From Lachnospiraceae bacterium 10-1 (GTDB lineage Bacteria > Bacillota > Clostridia > Lachnospirales > Lachnospiraceae), in the NCBI GenBank assembly GCA_000403495.2, contig KE159810.1, forward strand, positions 957,191-1,021,190: 64,000 bases of DNA. The letters are read 5' to 3'. The notes beneath the pieces are model-generated. The model had not been told where the DNA came from and made no database searches. It saw only the letters and a program-made list of their open reading frames with translations. Within the stretch, counting starts at the first letter, position 1. Each line of letters begins with the position of its first letter. Shown piece by piece: positions 15,627-23,015 of the stretch. Position numbers and translations under genes: made by a program.

Positions 15627-16945
15627 CAGTCCTCACCTCCATTCCCCGAAAGTTCCTTACTAAATTCTTCTTCCGAATTCGGCACAACTGTAACATTCAT
15701 ACAGGCAGGGCTGAGTTTTTCATATATAGCTACAATTGTAATAATATTCATTTTACTTTCATCTTCCAAATTTTCAACTTCTCCAATTCTAGTCTCCTGT
15801 GCCTTGATTAATAATGGCATTTCCTGTGGTTTACCGACATCAATTTTTTCGGCTTTTATCATATCCGTATCTGGATAGAACTGTAGTTGTAAATCATCTG
15901 TGTCGGCATCATCAGGCATACCTAGAATTTCTATAATTTTGCCTTTGCCGACATCAAGTGTAAAATTATATTCTGTTACTACTGCTCCATCTGGACTTCG
16001 GATGAAAAGCCTCCCAATCGGAAGATTGTTATCTTCAGGTTCGGCAATATGTCTGACAAAAATAATCACCACTATAACAGAGATTATTGAAACGACAGCC
16101 AGTGCAGTTATTATCCTTTTTCTTGTTTTTAAGATACTCCGCCATGTCTGGATCCGACTTTGCATGGCTATCAATTTTTCCGGCGTTGAATCTTCTGACA
16201 CTAATTCATTCGTCACTGTTCCTTCGTCTGATATTTCTATGGGAGTATTCGGTACTTGCCCCGTGTGTTCTATTTTATCATCCTCAGAGGTTTCATCTTG
16301 TAACGGATTTTTATCCGAAAATGGTTCCAATTTAATACGTTTCAGAAAATCTGCTGGAAGTTCTTCAGGTAACCCTTCTGGAAATTTTTTTGCCAGCTCA
16401 TCAATAACCGCAGATACAAAACCTAGACGTTCTCCATTTTTACTGATATCTTTTTCAAGCTGTGTAGCTACCTCATCTATTTTTTCGTTCTCAATTTTTT
16501 GAAGGCTACTGTCGGGCCATTTTAGTTTCGCTATAGCCTTAGCACCGTTTTTGAATCTCATGTCTGGGTTTTCTTTTACAAATTTTTCATATCGTTCTCC
16601 TACGCCCAAATCCCTATAATTGGGCAAGAATCCAAATATAGCAAACAGCAGATATAAATATTTTTGAGGATGAACACGTTCTTCTAATAATCGGATTGTA
16701 TATGCTTCACAGAAAGATTGATACAGCGTATCTAGATCATAAACATCATTATAATTCCGACCACCTAATGCCATCTTAATAAATTGCGGTTCTGTAGTAT
16801 AAAGAGCGTCAGTATTCTCAAGCAGTTCAAACAGAACCCGTGCATTCTCCATATTTTTGCGGATGCTAGTCAGAGTGCCGCGGATTGTTTCTTTAGATAC
16901 AGACCTATGCTCTGCTTGCTGCTTTTTTGCTATTCCCATTTCCAC
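15626..16945 (-). CDS. single-pass membrane protein with large cytoplasmic domain, 439 aa
   Basis: There is no N-terminal signal. A helical cytoplasmic domain (residues 1-220) is followed by an acidic linker, one transmembrane helix (about 284-303, LAVVSIISVIVVIIFV) and an extracellular beta-rich part of about 135 residues. This inside-out layout resembles membrane-bound regulators such as anti-sigma factors, though no known anti-sigma domain was recognised. It is co-translated with the DUF11-like surface protein, and a sigma-like gene lies about 1.3 kb away on the other strand, which makes a signalling role worth considering. Confidence 0.65.
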   Translation of the reverse strand: MEMGIAKKQQAEHRSVSKETIRGTLTSIRKNMENARVLFELLENTDALYTTEPQFIKMALGGRNYNDVYDLDTLYQSFCEAYTIRLLEERVHPQKYLYLLFAIFGFLPNYRDLGVGERYEKFVKENPDMRFKNGAKAIAKLKWPDSSLQKIENEKIDEVATQLEKDISKNGERLGFVSAVIDELAKKFPEGLPEELPADFLKRIKLEPFSDKNPLQDETSEDDKIEHTGQVPNTPIEISDEGTVTNELVSEDSTPEKLIAMQSRIQTWRSILKTRKRIITALAVVSIISVIVVIIFVRHIAEPEDNNLPIGRLFIRSPDGAVVTEYNFTLDVGKGKIIEILGMPDDADTDDLQLQFYPDTDMIKAEKIDVGKPQEMPLLIKAQETRIGEVENLEDESKMNIITIVAIYEKLSPACMNVTVVPNSEEEFSKELSGNGGED

Positions 16946-17005
16946 ACCCCCATCCGCAGTAAAGTAATTTATTATATCATTTTTTCAGATAACAAAAAAG
17001 AGAAC

Positions 17006-17031
17006 GGCCACATATTTTTTTATATGTGGCC
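17006..17031 (-). terminator. hairpin terminator
   Basis: GGCCACATAT (17006-17015) pairs perfectly with ATATGTGGCC (17022-17031). On the minus strand it continues into TTCTCTTTTTTG. It follows the stop of the gene at 17041 and insulates the surface-protein operon. Confidence 0.8.
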
Positions 17032-17040
17032 ATAATGGTT

Positions 17041-17628
17041 TTAAATACCGGCATATTCTGTTATTTCGATAATCGTATTGTGGTCGTGAAAGAGATTGTC
17101 ATCTGCCTTTTTGGGGTCTTTGAGTTTGAGTGTCACATCGTTACGGATATAGCCTAAATCCTCTTCAATATCAGTCTGATCACGATAGCAATTCACACAG
17201 TATGTTGGCTTGAACCCGAAACAATTTTTGGCACACTCGAACTTCAACTTTACAGTACCATGATTGCTTGTAACCCAGAGAAAGGCATAATCTTTAGTCT
17301 CGATGTTGTTGTAGAATAGTTCTATGATGCCAACAGAAACCCGAAACGCACTCAGTTGCCAATCTGGGCGCTTGCCTTTGACGATTGCGGCGTAATTTTC
17401 GGTGAAATCGGCCTGATCCAGATCTCCAAACAAATCTGAATCTGCTGTTTCCAGTATGTGGTTCCAGCTCTCCTCTTGGCGTTCCTCGGACATCTCATCA
17501 GCCTTGGCCAGCTTCATTTGAATGGGTTTGAAGTCGGCATCCCCCACGCAGTCACGGAAGTCTCCATTGTAACCGTGGACTACGTAGCCGTCATAATCCA
17601 ATTTCCTCGTGTACGTCATCTGTCTCAT
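17041..17628 (-). CDS. hypothetical protein with cysteine pairs, 195 aa
   Basis: The start at 17626-17628 follows an AGGAGGGAACAAT site. The protein is soluble and acidic; residues about 140-160 contain four cysteines (CAKNCFGFKPTYCVNCYRD) that could bind zinc. I do not recognise the family. It is a monocistronic gene with its own consensus-like promoter at 17800-17828, a hairpin in its leader and a strong terminator after it, so it is probably expressed independently of the transfer cluster. Confidence 0.6.
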   Translation of the reverse strand: MRQMTYTRKLDYDGYVVHGYNGDFRDCVGDADFKPIQMKLAKADEMSEERQEESWNHILETADSDLFGDLDQADFTENYAAIVKGKRPDWQLSAFRVSVGIIELFYNNIETKDYAFLWVTSNHGTVKLKFECAKNCFGFKPTYCVNCYRDQTDIEEDLGYIRNDVTLKLKDPKKADDNLFHDHNTIIEITEYAGI

Positions 17629-17771
17629 ATTGTTCCCTCCTATTTTTTGCAAATTTGCACAATAATCGCATCAGCGCCCATCCTGCGAGAGGAGAGGCGA
17701 GTTCTGCGATTATCGGGAGGAAAACGGATAGATTAGATATGTAGAATACTTCGGTATCTTAATGTGCTTAC

Positions 17772-17791
17772 AAGTTAGTTTTATCTAACTT
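17772..17791 (-). promoter_or_regulatory. inverted repeat in the leader of the 195-aa gene
   Basis: AAGTTAG (17772-17778) pairs with CTAACTT (17785-17791) across 6 nt. It lies just downstream of the leftward -10 box, in position to act as an operator or a leader hairpin. Confidence 0.45.
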
Positions 17792-17799
17792 ATGCTTTC

Positions 17800-17828
17800 A
17801 TTGTAGCACACATGTTCGATTTTGTCAA
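17800..17828 (-). promoter_or_regulatory. sigma-A-type promoter for the 195-aa gene
   Basis: On the minus strand TTGACA (17828-17823) and TACAAT (17805-17800) are separated by 17 nt, close to consensus. It fires toward the gene ending at 17041, with a leader of about 165 nt. Confidence 0.75.
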
Positions 17829-18227
17829 TACTTTTAACGTTTTTTCGCCCATATTGGCAAATGTGGAATTCTTTTCGATTCTTTTTCTTTCCGAAGCGCT
17901 CTTTTTCATTCTTATTTCGAGAGTGGCCGTTTCTCCCTTATATAATCTAATTTAAGCAAGGCAAACCCCTACATAAAACCGCAGAAAGCGGGGTGAAAAT
18001 CTTCATTGGCGGTCAGGGGAGTTGACTGCTGAGGCACTAGAAACCATAACAAATTCATATCAGGCCACATGTGCGCAGTGAGGCGGGATACGACATACCA
18101 CACCCTTATAACCGTGATAAAGGCGGTTGTTGGGAGTGGGGTGCAAGTACCCTTGTTTCCTGCGCATCTTTTTTGCCGCACCTGGGTACTTCAGGTTAGC
18201 CCAATTCTTGGCATCCCTGCCATCACT

Positions 18228-18251
18228 GCCTCTCTGGCCGGAAAGAGAGGC
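18228..18251 (+). promoter_or_regulatory. hairpin covering the ribosome site of the sigma-like gene
   Basis: GCCTCTCT (18228-18235) pairs perfectly with AGAGAGGC (18244-18251), and the right arm contains the GAGAGG Shine-Dalgarno of the ATG at 18256. When folded the site is hidden, so translation may need melting by a protein, ligand or upstream ribosome. Confidence 0.55.
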
Positions 18252-18255
18252 AAAA

Positions 18256-18726
18256 ATGTCTGATTACAATGATTACATGGAACTCAAGAAATACTATTTT
18301 GAATATCTAGCGATGGGCATCATGACCCCTGAAATCAAGCAGCTATACTGGCGCAGCCTCAAAGGTTCAGAGAGAAGCTCCCGCTGCAGGCTGGAGAACG
18401 GCACTCGTTGCACAGCAAGCTGCCGCAACTGTCCCAAGCAGCGGGAGGATGCTCCGCTTTCTCTCGATGCCCTGTCAGAAATAGGCACAGAGGCCACCGA
18501 TGTGTTCTCTTTGGAAGACCATATCATAGAACTGGATTTGTCAGAAGCTCTCAATAATGCCATCAGTACCCTAAGCGAGCAGAACCGGACCATTATCATC
18601 CTATTCAGCGAAGGTGTCACGGAACGGGTTATAGCAGCAGAGGTCGGCATGAGCCAGAAAGGAGTCAACAACCGTATACACAAAATTATTGATATATTGC
18701 GAGAAAGCCTCAAGGATTTCTTCTAA
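18256..18726 (+). CDS. sigma-70-like factor (region 4) with N-terminal cysteine cluster, 156 aa
   Basis: Residues about 96-156 (LSEALNNAISTLSEQNRTIIILFSEGVTERVIAAEVGMSQKGVNNRIHKII) form a sigma region 4-type helix-turn-helix. A cluster of cysteines (C44, C52, C56, C59) lies before it and may bind metal. There is no clear region 2, so it may act as a sigma-like activator, as in small factors of Firmicute conjugative elements. The ATG at 18256 is used because GAGAGG precedes it. It is on the plus strand, opposite to the transfer cluster. Confidence 0.75.
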   Translation: MSDYNDYMELKKYYFEYLAMGIMTPEIKQLYWRSLKGSERSSRCRLENGTRCTASCRNCPKQREDAPLSLDALSEIGTEATDVFSLEDHIIELDLSEALNNAISTLSEQNRTIIILFSEGVTERVIAAEVGMSQKGVNNRIHKIIDILRESLKDFF

Positions 18727-18731
18727 GGTTA

Positions 18732-18758
18732 GTGCCGCCAGCTAAACACTGGCGGCAC
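18732..18758. terminator. bidirectional hairpin terminator
   Basis: GTGCCGCCAG (18732-18741) pairs with CTGGCGGCAC (18749-18758). It lies between two convergent genes ending at 18726 and 18766. The T run is weak on both sides. Confidence 0.65.
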
Positions 18759-18765
18759 CTCTTCG

Positions 18766-19350
18766 TTAATCTGCCTTTTTCGTTTTCATATGCTCTCTCA
18801 GATAACTTTCCTGGCAGCCAAGGATTACCAGCAGGTCGATTTTCTCTATCAGGTAACTTTTCTGCATTAGCTCCAACCCATATATGATAAGCCCTATACT
18901 GTGGCCTGCCGATTCCCTGAGAATCCCGATAGCTTCTTCGTACAGACATTCAGCACGGTCGAATCTGGATAAATCCGTCTCGACTAAATAGGCCAGCCAT
19001 TGAAGTGCTTCGGCTATGAAGAATTTAGTATCTTTGCTAAATTCCTCATTTTGCTTTTCCAAAACTTCCATCGCATCTTTGAAAGTATCTGACTCTACAG
19101 CGCGGCATAGGCCCAGTACGATATAAAGCAAACCTGACAGATCTGCATCTTCAGGAATATCCAGCCTGTCGAACCCCAAATGACCAAGGGTATGCAATCC
19201 GTAGATTACTGCCGTGAACGCATAGTGGAGTTTATACTCTTTCACCAAATAATCAGCCACACCATATTTATCCTCATCATTCGGATATGGTGTCAGCAGC
19301 GGAGTCGCTATCCGTCCCTGCTCATCAATAATTCTCATCATTTCTGTCAC
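18766..19350 (-). CDS. hypothetical helical protein, 194 aa
   Basis: The protein is soluble and almost fully helical. Its middle resembles tetratricopeptide-like repeats (FFIAEALQWLAYLVETDLSRFDRAECLYEEAIGILRESAG), but no confident family match was recognised. It lies between the sigma-like gene (convergent) and the tyrosine recombinase (same strand, 114 nt away). Function unknown; a protein-interaction role is a guess. Confidence 0.55.
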   Translation of the reverse strand: MTEMMRIIDEQGRIATPLLTPYPNDEDKYGVADYLVKEYKLHYAFTAVIYGLHTLGHLGFDRLDIPEDADLSGLLYIVLGLCRAVESDTFKDAMEVLEKQNEEFSKDTKFFIAEALQWLAYLVETDLSRFDRAECLYEEAIGILRESAGHSIGLIIYGLELMQKSYLIEKIDLLVILGCQESYLREHMKTKKAD

Positions 19351-19464
19351 CCCTATATTCCTCCTACTGATTTATTGAGCCGCCGGGCAGCCATTACTGC
19401 CACCCGCCCCTCTATAGTACAGAGGACAATTATTGGGGATTTGAGAACTGAAAGGAACAGAAAC

Positions 19465-20037
19465 CTAGAACAGCCGCATCTCCAGATATGCTTTGTCCAG
19501 ATCGTCCTGCGCCACACCGAGGTAACGTTTCGTGACCTCATAGCTGCTATGATTATATATTTCCGTAATTATTATGGGGGATACGTTGCCGCTTGTCCAC
19601 GCATGATACCCCCAAGTCTTTCTGAGACTATGACAGCCAAGGTTGCCATCTAGGCCTAATTCTGCTGCTGCGTCCTGTATGATACGCCAAGCCTGCACCC
19701 GGCTGATTGGCTGCGCATTTTTACGGTTATTTACAAAAACAAAATCGCTGTGGCTGTGTGGATAATACAGCCGCAGCGCATCAATGGCCTGTTCGTTCAG
19801 GGCAATCAATTTTATCTTGCCGGTTTTTTGTTCTGTAATTTTGACGTGTACCTTGAAGCGGTCCCGCTCCGCATCATAAATCTCTGACCAACAGATCCCT
19901 AATAAGTCGCTAATCCGTAATGCCGTACAGGTGCCGAGCACTACCAACGTATAGTTTCTGAATTCCCCTTTCTTCAAAAAATGATCCGCCAAAGCGTGGA
20001 GCTGGGACTGGTCTCGGATTGGTTCAGTTGTTGCCAT
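19465..20037 (-). CDS. tyrosine recombinase, catalytic-domain-only type, 190 aa
   Basis: Catalytic residues in order: Arg41 (TALRISDLL), His136-x-x-Arg139 (CHSLRKTW), His163 (YNHSS) and nucleophile Tyr172 (KRYLGV). The core-binding N-terminal domain of full integrases is absent, so it belongs to the short recombinases of about 190 residues that invert or resolve DNA. The start at 20035-20037 has an AGGAGGGAATCT site. A perfect 10-bp inverted repeat (20050-20091) covers the leader. It marks the likely right limit of the first element. Confidence 0.88.
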   Translation of the reverse strand: MATTEPIRDQSQLHALADHFLKKGEFRNYTLVVLGTCTALRISDLLGICWSEIYDAERDRFKVHVKITEQKTGKIKLIALNEQAIDALRLYYPHSHSDFVFVNNRKNAQPISRVQAWRIIQDAAAELGLDGNLGCHSLRKTWGYHAWTSGNVSPIIITEIYNHSSYEVTKRYLGVAQDDLDKAYLEMRLF

Positions 20038-20049
20038 AATAGATTCCCT

Positions 20050-20091
20050 CCTAATCTGTTTTTGCAATAAGTATAAAGCTCACAGATTAGG
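20050..20091 (-). promoter_or_regulatory. 10-bp inverted repeat before the short recombinase
   Basis: CCTAATCTGT (20050-20059) pairs perfectly with ACAGATTAGG (20082-20091) around 22 nt. In the mRNA one arm abuts and overlaps the AGGAGG ribosome site, so it can act as a translation switch. It could also be a recombinase target. Confidence 0.55.
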
Positions 20092-20354
20092 ATGTAACAA
20101 ACTTTCGAGTCTGTTTCATTTTAGCATATTTTACCCGTGCGTTCAAGGTTCGCAGACCGTATTTTGCGAGTATCTAATGGTAAATCCCAGAGATTTTACA
20201 CGGTTTTACTTTTCTCAATATAATAGCCCGATATCCCCCCTATATTTGCAAAAATATCCTCTGAAAAACGTAATAATATCGAAAAAATGTTACATCCGAC
20301 CCGTCAGGGTGGTTTTTTGACTGATAAAACAAACATTGGGAGGAAAAGTGAAAG
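20092..20354. other. intergenic boundary region
   Basis: No gene is supported. GTAAAT and TTTTAC segments near 20180-20210 make a weak hairpin. A short ACCC-GGGT hairpin with a T run lies at about 20298-20320. An abrupt change from GC-rich to AT-rich sequence occurs around here, consistent with an element boundary. Confidence 0.4.
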
Positions 20355-21422
20355 ATGAAAAGACGATTTATGGCAATTTTGCTGGCCGGTGGGCTGGTAC
20401 TCGGACTGTGTGGGTGTGGCGGGGGCTCATCGACCGCAGCGCCAGCGCCGTCATCGACGGAGCAGGAAGGAGCTTCCGCTGAGAACAATTTGCCCGATAC
20501 GAGCGCGCAGGAAAATGCGACTGCCAACGATTTGGCATCCAAAGCACCCGATGCGGAAAGTTATTCTGCCGATGAGCTGGTAAACTTGTGGTCTTCAGGA
20601 ATTCTTACTAAGGAAGACATTGCGTATAAGACTGCTACTGGTGAGATTAGCTACGAAGTCTATGAAGAATTTTTAGACCTCATGGCAGGCGATGAGGAAT
20701 TTGAGGCTTCTCAGTCGGAAGAAATCCCCGAAAAAATTTCCGAAGATGGAGCTCCAAGCATCGACATTGATATATCAAAGCTACTGGCTACGCACGTGGT
20801 GGAGTTCGAGGATGTAGACGGCTACACAATACGTGAGACTTGCCAACTGAGTCCAATTTTCAGGGAAGATGATAGGGAGACTATGTATGCGCTGTGGGAA
20901 GCGCTTGGCCAGGATGTGGCATCCTTCCCGAGCGAGAAGTCGCTGTATGATAAAAATTATCTCCTGAGGGATGCTCGTGATAGTGCCAGCTGTAATAAAT
21001 TGGAATACATCATTGGAACTTACATGATAGAAAATCGGACCGATGGTTTTCCAATTACTCCCGACAACCCTCGAACCTACTCCAGTCGGCTCGCAGCTCA
21101 ACGGGTTTCTGCTTTTGACGAAGAACATGATGGGACTGCTGCTGATTTTTTCAACTGGCGGTATGTGAGTGTGGTTATGTATTCCAATGGTGCAGTTTAT
21201 TACGATGAAGAAGATGCGGGCAATCATGAAGTCATACTTGGTGTTCCCAAAATGGAATCTGATCTTTGGGGACCACGCACTTTTGTCATTGCTCTGCCAA
21301 ATGGGAATACGCCTAATCGACCCGATGGGTATCGTTATGATAAGATTCGACTACAATTTGGCTGCCTATCTTCTCCTTACTCGAATGATGATGGATTTGA
21401 ATTGACATACTTTGAGGATTAG
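20355..21422 (+). CDS. lipoprotein, 355 aa
   Basis: The N terminus MKRRFMAILLAGGLVLGLCGCGG is a signal peptide with a lipobox before Cys19 or Cys21. A Ser/Ala/Thr-rich linker (about 24-70) follows, then an acidic domain (70-355) that I do not recognise. A TGGGAGGAAAAGTGAAAG ribosome site precedes the ATG. It should be anchored outside the membrane. The next gene, a zinc-ribbon membrane protein, starts 12 nt after its stop, so they are probably one operon. Confidence 0.75.
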   Translation: MKRRFMAILLAGGLVLGLCGCGGGSSTAAPAPSSTEQEGASAENNLPDTSAQENATANDLASKAPDAESYSADELVNLWSSGILTKEDIAYKTATGEISYEVYEEFLDLMAGDEEFEASQSEEIPEKISEDGAPSIDIDISKLLATHVVEFEDVDGYTIRETCQLSPIFREDDRETMYALWEALGQDVASFPSEKSLYDKNYLLRDARDSASCNKLEYIIGTYMIENRTDGFPITPDNPRTYSSRLAAQRVSAFDEEHDGTAADFFNWRYVSVVMYSNGAVYYDEEDAGNHEVILGVPKMESDLWGPRTFVIALPNGNTPNRPDGYRYDKIRLQFGCLSSPYSNDDGFELTYFED

Positions 21423-21434
21423 GAGGTGACAAAA

Positions 21435-21905
21435 ATGCTAACTGTTATGAAATGTAAAAAATGTGGAAAAATATATCCGGCTGGCGAAGTATGGTGCCCT
21501 TTTTGTGGACTACGCTTAATGGAAACTGCTGTCGAAAACGTAAATGATGCAGATTCTATCGTGTCAAATATGAGCCATGAATCGGCCGATGGAAAGTTAG
21601 AACCAGGGATTGGCTCTGATGCTGGCCTCTATTCTTTTCTCCTTGGCATTTTTGTCATTATTATTTGCATACTAGGCGGCGTTTGGGGATATGGAATGTT
21701 CGGCGGCTCCATAGGCGGAATTCTTGTAGGGTTGATGATTGGTCTATTCTGTGGCATCTTTTCTACGCTGAATACGAGGTTGCTGATTATTGTGGCACGA
21801 AATACTAAAATTATTGCAGACAACCAGTGCAAAATCGAACAAAGTAATTCCGTTAAAGAAGAACAGCGCAAATGCCAGTACGAGCAAGAGGAAGAAAAAG
21901 ATTAA
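21435..21905 (+). CDS. zinc-ribbon membrane protein, 156 aa
   Basis: Residues about 6-25 hold a zinc ribbon (CKKCGKIYPAGEVWCPFCG). Two hydrophobic helices (about 65-85 and 90-112), rich in Gly, follow, then a charged C-terminal coil (NQCKIEQSNSVKEEQRK). The start at ATG 21435 is chosen because AGGAGGTGACAAAA precedes it; a GTG at 21426 lies inside that site. The topology suggests a cytoplasmic zinc ribbon tied to the membrane. It is co-transcribed with the lipoprotein. Function unknown. Confidence 0.65.
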   Translation: MLTVMKCKKCGKIYPAGEVWCPFCGLRLMETAVENVNDADSIVSNMSHESADGKLEPGIGSDAGLYSFLLGIFVIIICILGGVWGYGMFGGSIGGILVGLMIGLFCGIFSTLNTRLLIIVARNTKIIADNQCKIEQSNSVKEEQRKCQYEQEEEKD

Positions 21906-21940
21906 AAATAGCCTCCATAATGGATGATACTTAAAATAAA

Positions 21941-21970
21941 AAATTCCCACTCGTTCGGACGGGGATTTTT
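21941..21970 (+). terminator. hairpin terminator
   Basis: AAATTCCC (21941-21948) pairs imperfectly with GGGGATTT (21961-21968), followed by TTTAT. It ends the lipoprotein/zinc-ribbon operon. Confidence 0.6.
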
Positions 21971-22015
21971 ATCCGCTCTATGCAATCCGCCCCGGTTGTC
22001 CATACCCTGTCCCTG

Positions 22016-22213
22016 TTATTCTACACTTTTATCCAAATTACCTCTTGTACTCACCAAGCCGTTTGATCTACCATATGCAATCTGACCCCCCCATGTCCAC
22101 CATAACAGGGGCGTTCCTGTTGGACGGCGTTTCCAAAAATTAAAAATTTGTGTTTGAAAAAATGAAAAAAGTTGGATTCTGTCCCCCGACTGTTCATATC
22201 CTGCCCCTGTCAT
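22016..22213 (-). CDS. small ORF with strong ribosome site, 65 aa
   Basis: GGAGGGGATAAT precedes the ATG at 22211-22213. The product is aromatic-rich (FSFFQTQIFNFWKR, TPLLWWTWGGQ). A related stretch (CAGGGACAGGGTATGGACA on the minus strand near 22000) recurs in another frame after the stop, which suggests tandem decay of a repeated sequence. No family is known. It may not be a real gene. Confidence 0.3.
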   Translation of the reverse strand: MTGAGYEQSGDRIQLFSFFQTQIFNFWKRRPTGTPLLWWTWGGQIAYGRSNGLVSTRGNLDKSVE

Positions 22214-22596
22214 ATTATCCCCTCCAGATACTCTTTTTAGGCAAGTCACCTAAATTGTGAAAGGTTGCGCAGTAGGCTACAAATGCGGTGCAGGCATACG
22301 CGCTGCGTCTCTCAAAAATCGTCCGATCAATAGGAGCCTCCAGCGCTTCGATAAACTAATAACAAAACGTGATGGTCAGCCGAGTGCTCCCTTCGCGGAA
22401 GCCGTGTACCTTCCAAATGGTTGCCAAACCTTCAGAGAAATCCCTGACTTTGTCATCCGGAGATAAAGTTGTCTAAATCATGAAGCTTGATTTGTATTTC
22501 ATAGTTTCTCGGCATCCTGAAATAAATCTGTGAAATAAATCTTTATTAATTTCAATGTTGGTGATATGCTAAAAATAGGCTATTGGGGTAGATGAA
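22214..22596. other. intergenic region, nothing recognised
   Basis: Neither strand holds a supported gene, tRNA or clear terminator here. GC content is uneven, with a richer stretch at about 22260-22450. This is consistent with decayed mobile DNA. Confidence 0.4.
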
Positions 22597-22989
22597 ATGC
22601 TTCCCTATACAGAAGACTATGTTGAGCATATTGACAGCAACATAGACGATTTTAATATTATACGTTTGCTCCTCGACTTCTAATGCATGGGGATATGTAT
22701 AAAATAGATGATGAGTTACCTGCTTTGCTAATTGAGGCTCACAGGAATATTGGATTTTCGGAGGTGCTTCTTATGTATGCCCCGAATAAAGATTCGTTCA
22801 GCGAGTTGATGCAATTAAAAGAATGTGCGTATTCTCTAACGATTAACTATGATAGCCCCACTTTTTGAGATGTACTTTATCAGCCGAGGAAGTGGTAAAG
22901 GCGATATTGTTCCAATCACCACTCTCGAAATGGCTTATAAGGAAGCGGAGAGTAGGATAATTTTAACACAAAGATTATATTCATTTTAA
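22597..22989 (+). pseudogene. probable remnant of a gene broken by frameshifts
   Basis: Three consecutive short frames on the plus strand look like pieces of one protein: 22597-22683 (MLPYTEDYVEHIDSNIDDFN), 22683-22868 (MHGDMYKIDDELPALLIEAH) and about 22868-22989 (EMYFISRGSGKGDIVPITTL). Each begins where the last ends but in a different frame. No family was recognised. It lies directly upstream of gajA, so it may once have been part of the same defence locus. Confidence 0.35.
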
Positions 22990-23015
22990 GGAAAATAATT
23001 TGTTCTGAGGCAGAT

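Larger units (their letters stand above)
17629..18255. other. 627-nt divergent intergenic region
   Basis: It holds the leftward promoter at 17800-17828 and, on the right, the leader of the sigma-like gene with a ribosome-site hairpin (18228-18251). A TATAAT-like hexamer lies near 17940 without a clear -35. The frame of the sigma-like gene is open back to 18127 but has no ribosome site there. The middle (17960-18220) is GC-richer and unexplained, and could be a structured leader RNA. Confidence 0.5.

Noticed and set aside
18127-18255. Longer N terminus for the sigma-like protein
   Set aside because: No ribosome site precedes the upstream start, the extra residues are Phe/Leu-rich without a domain, and GAGAGG supports the ATG at 18256.
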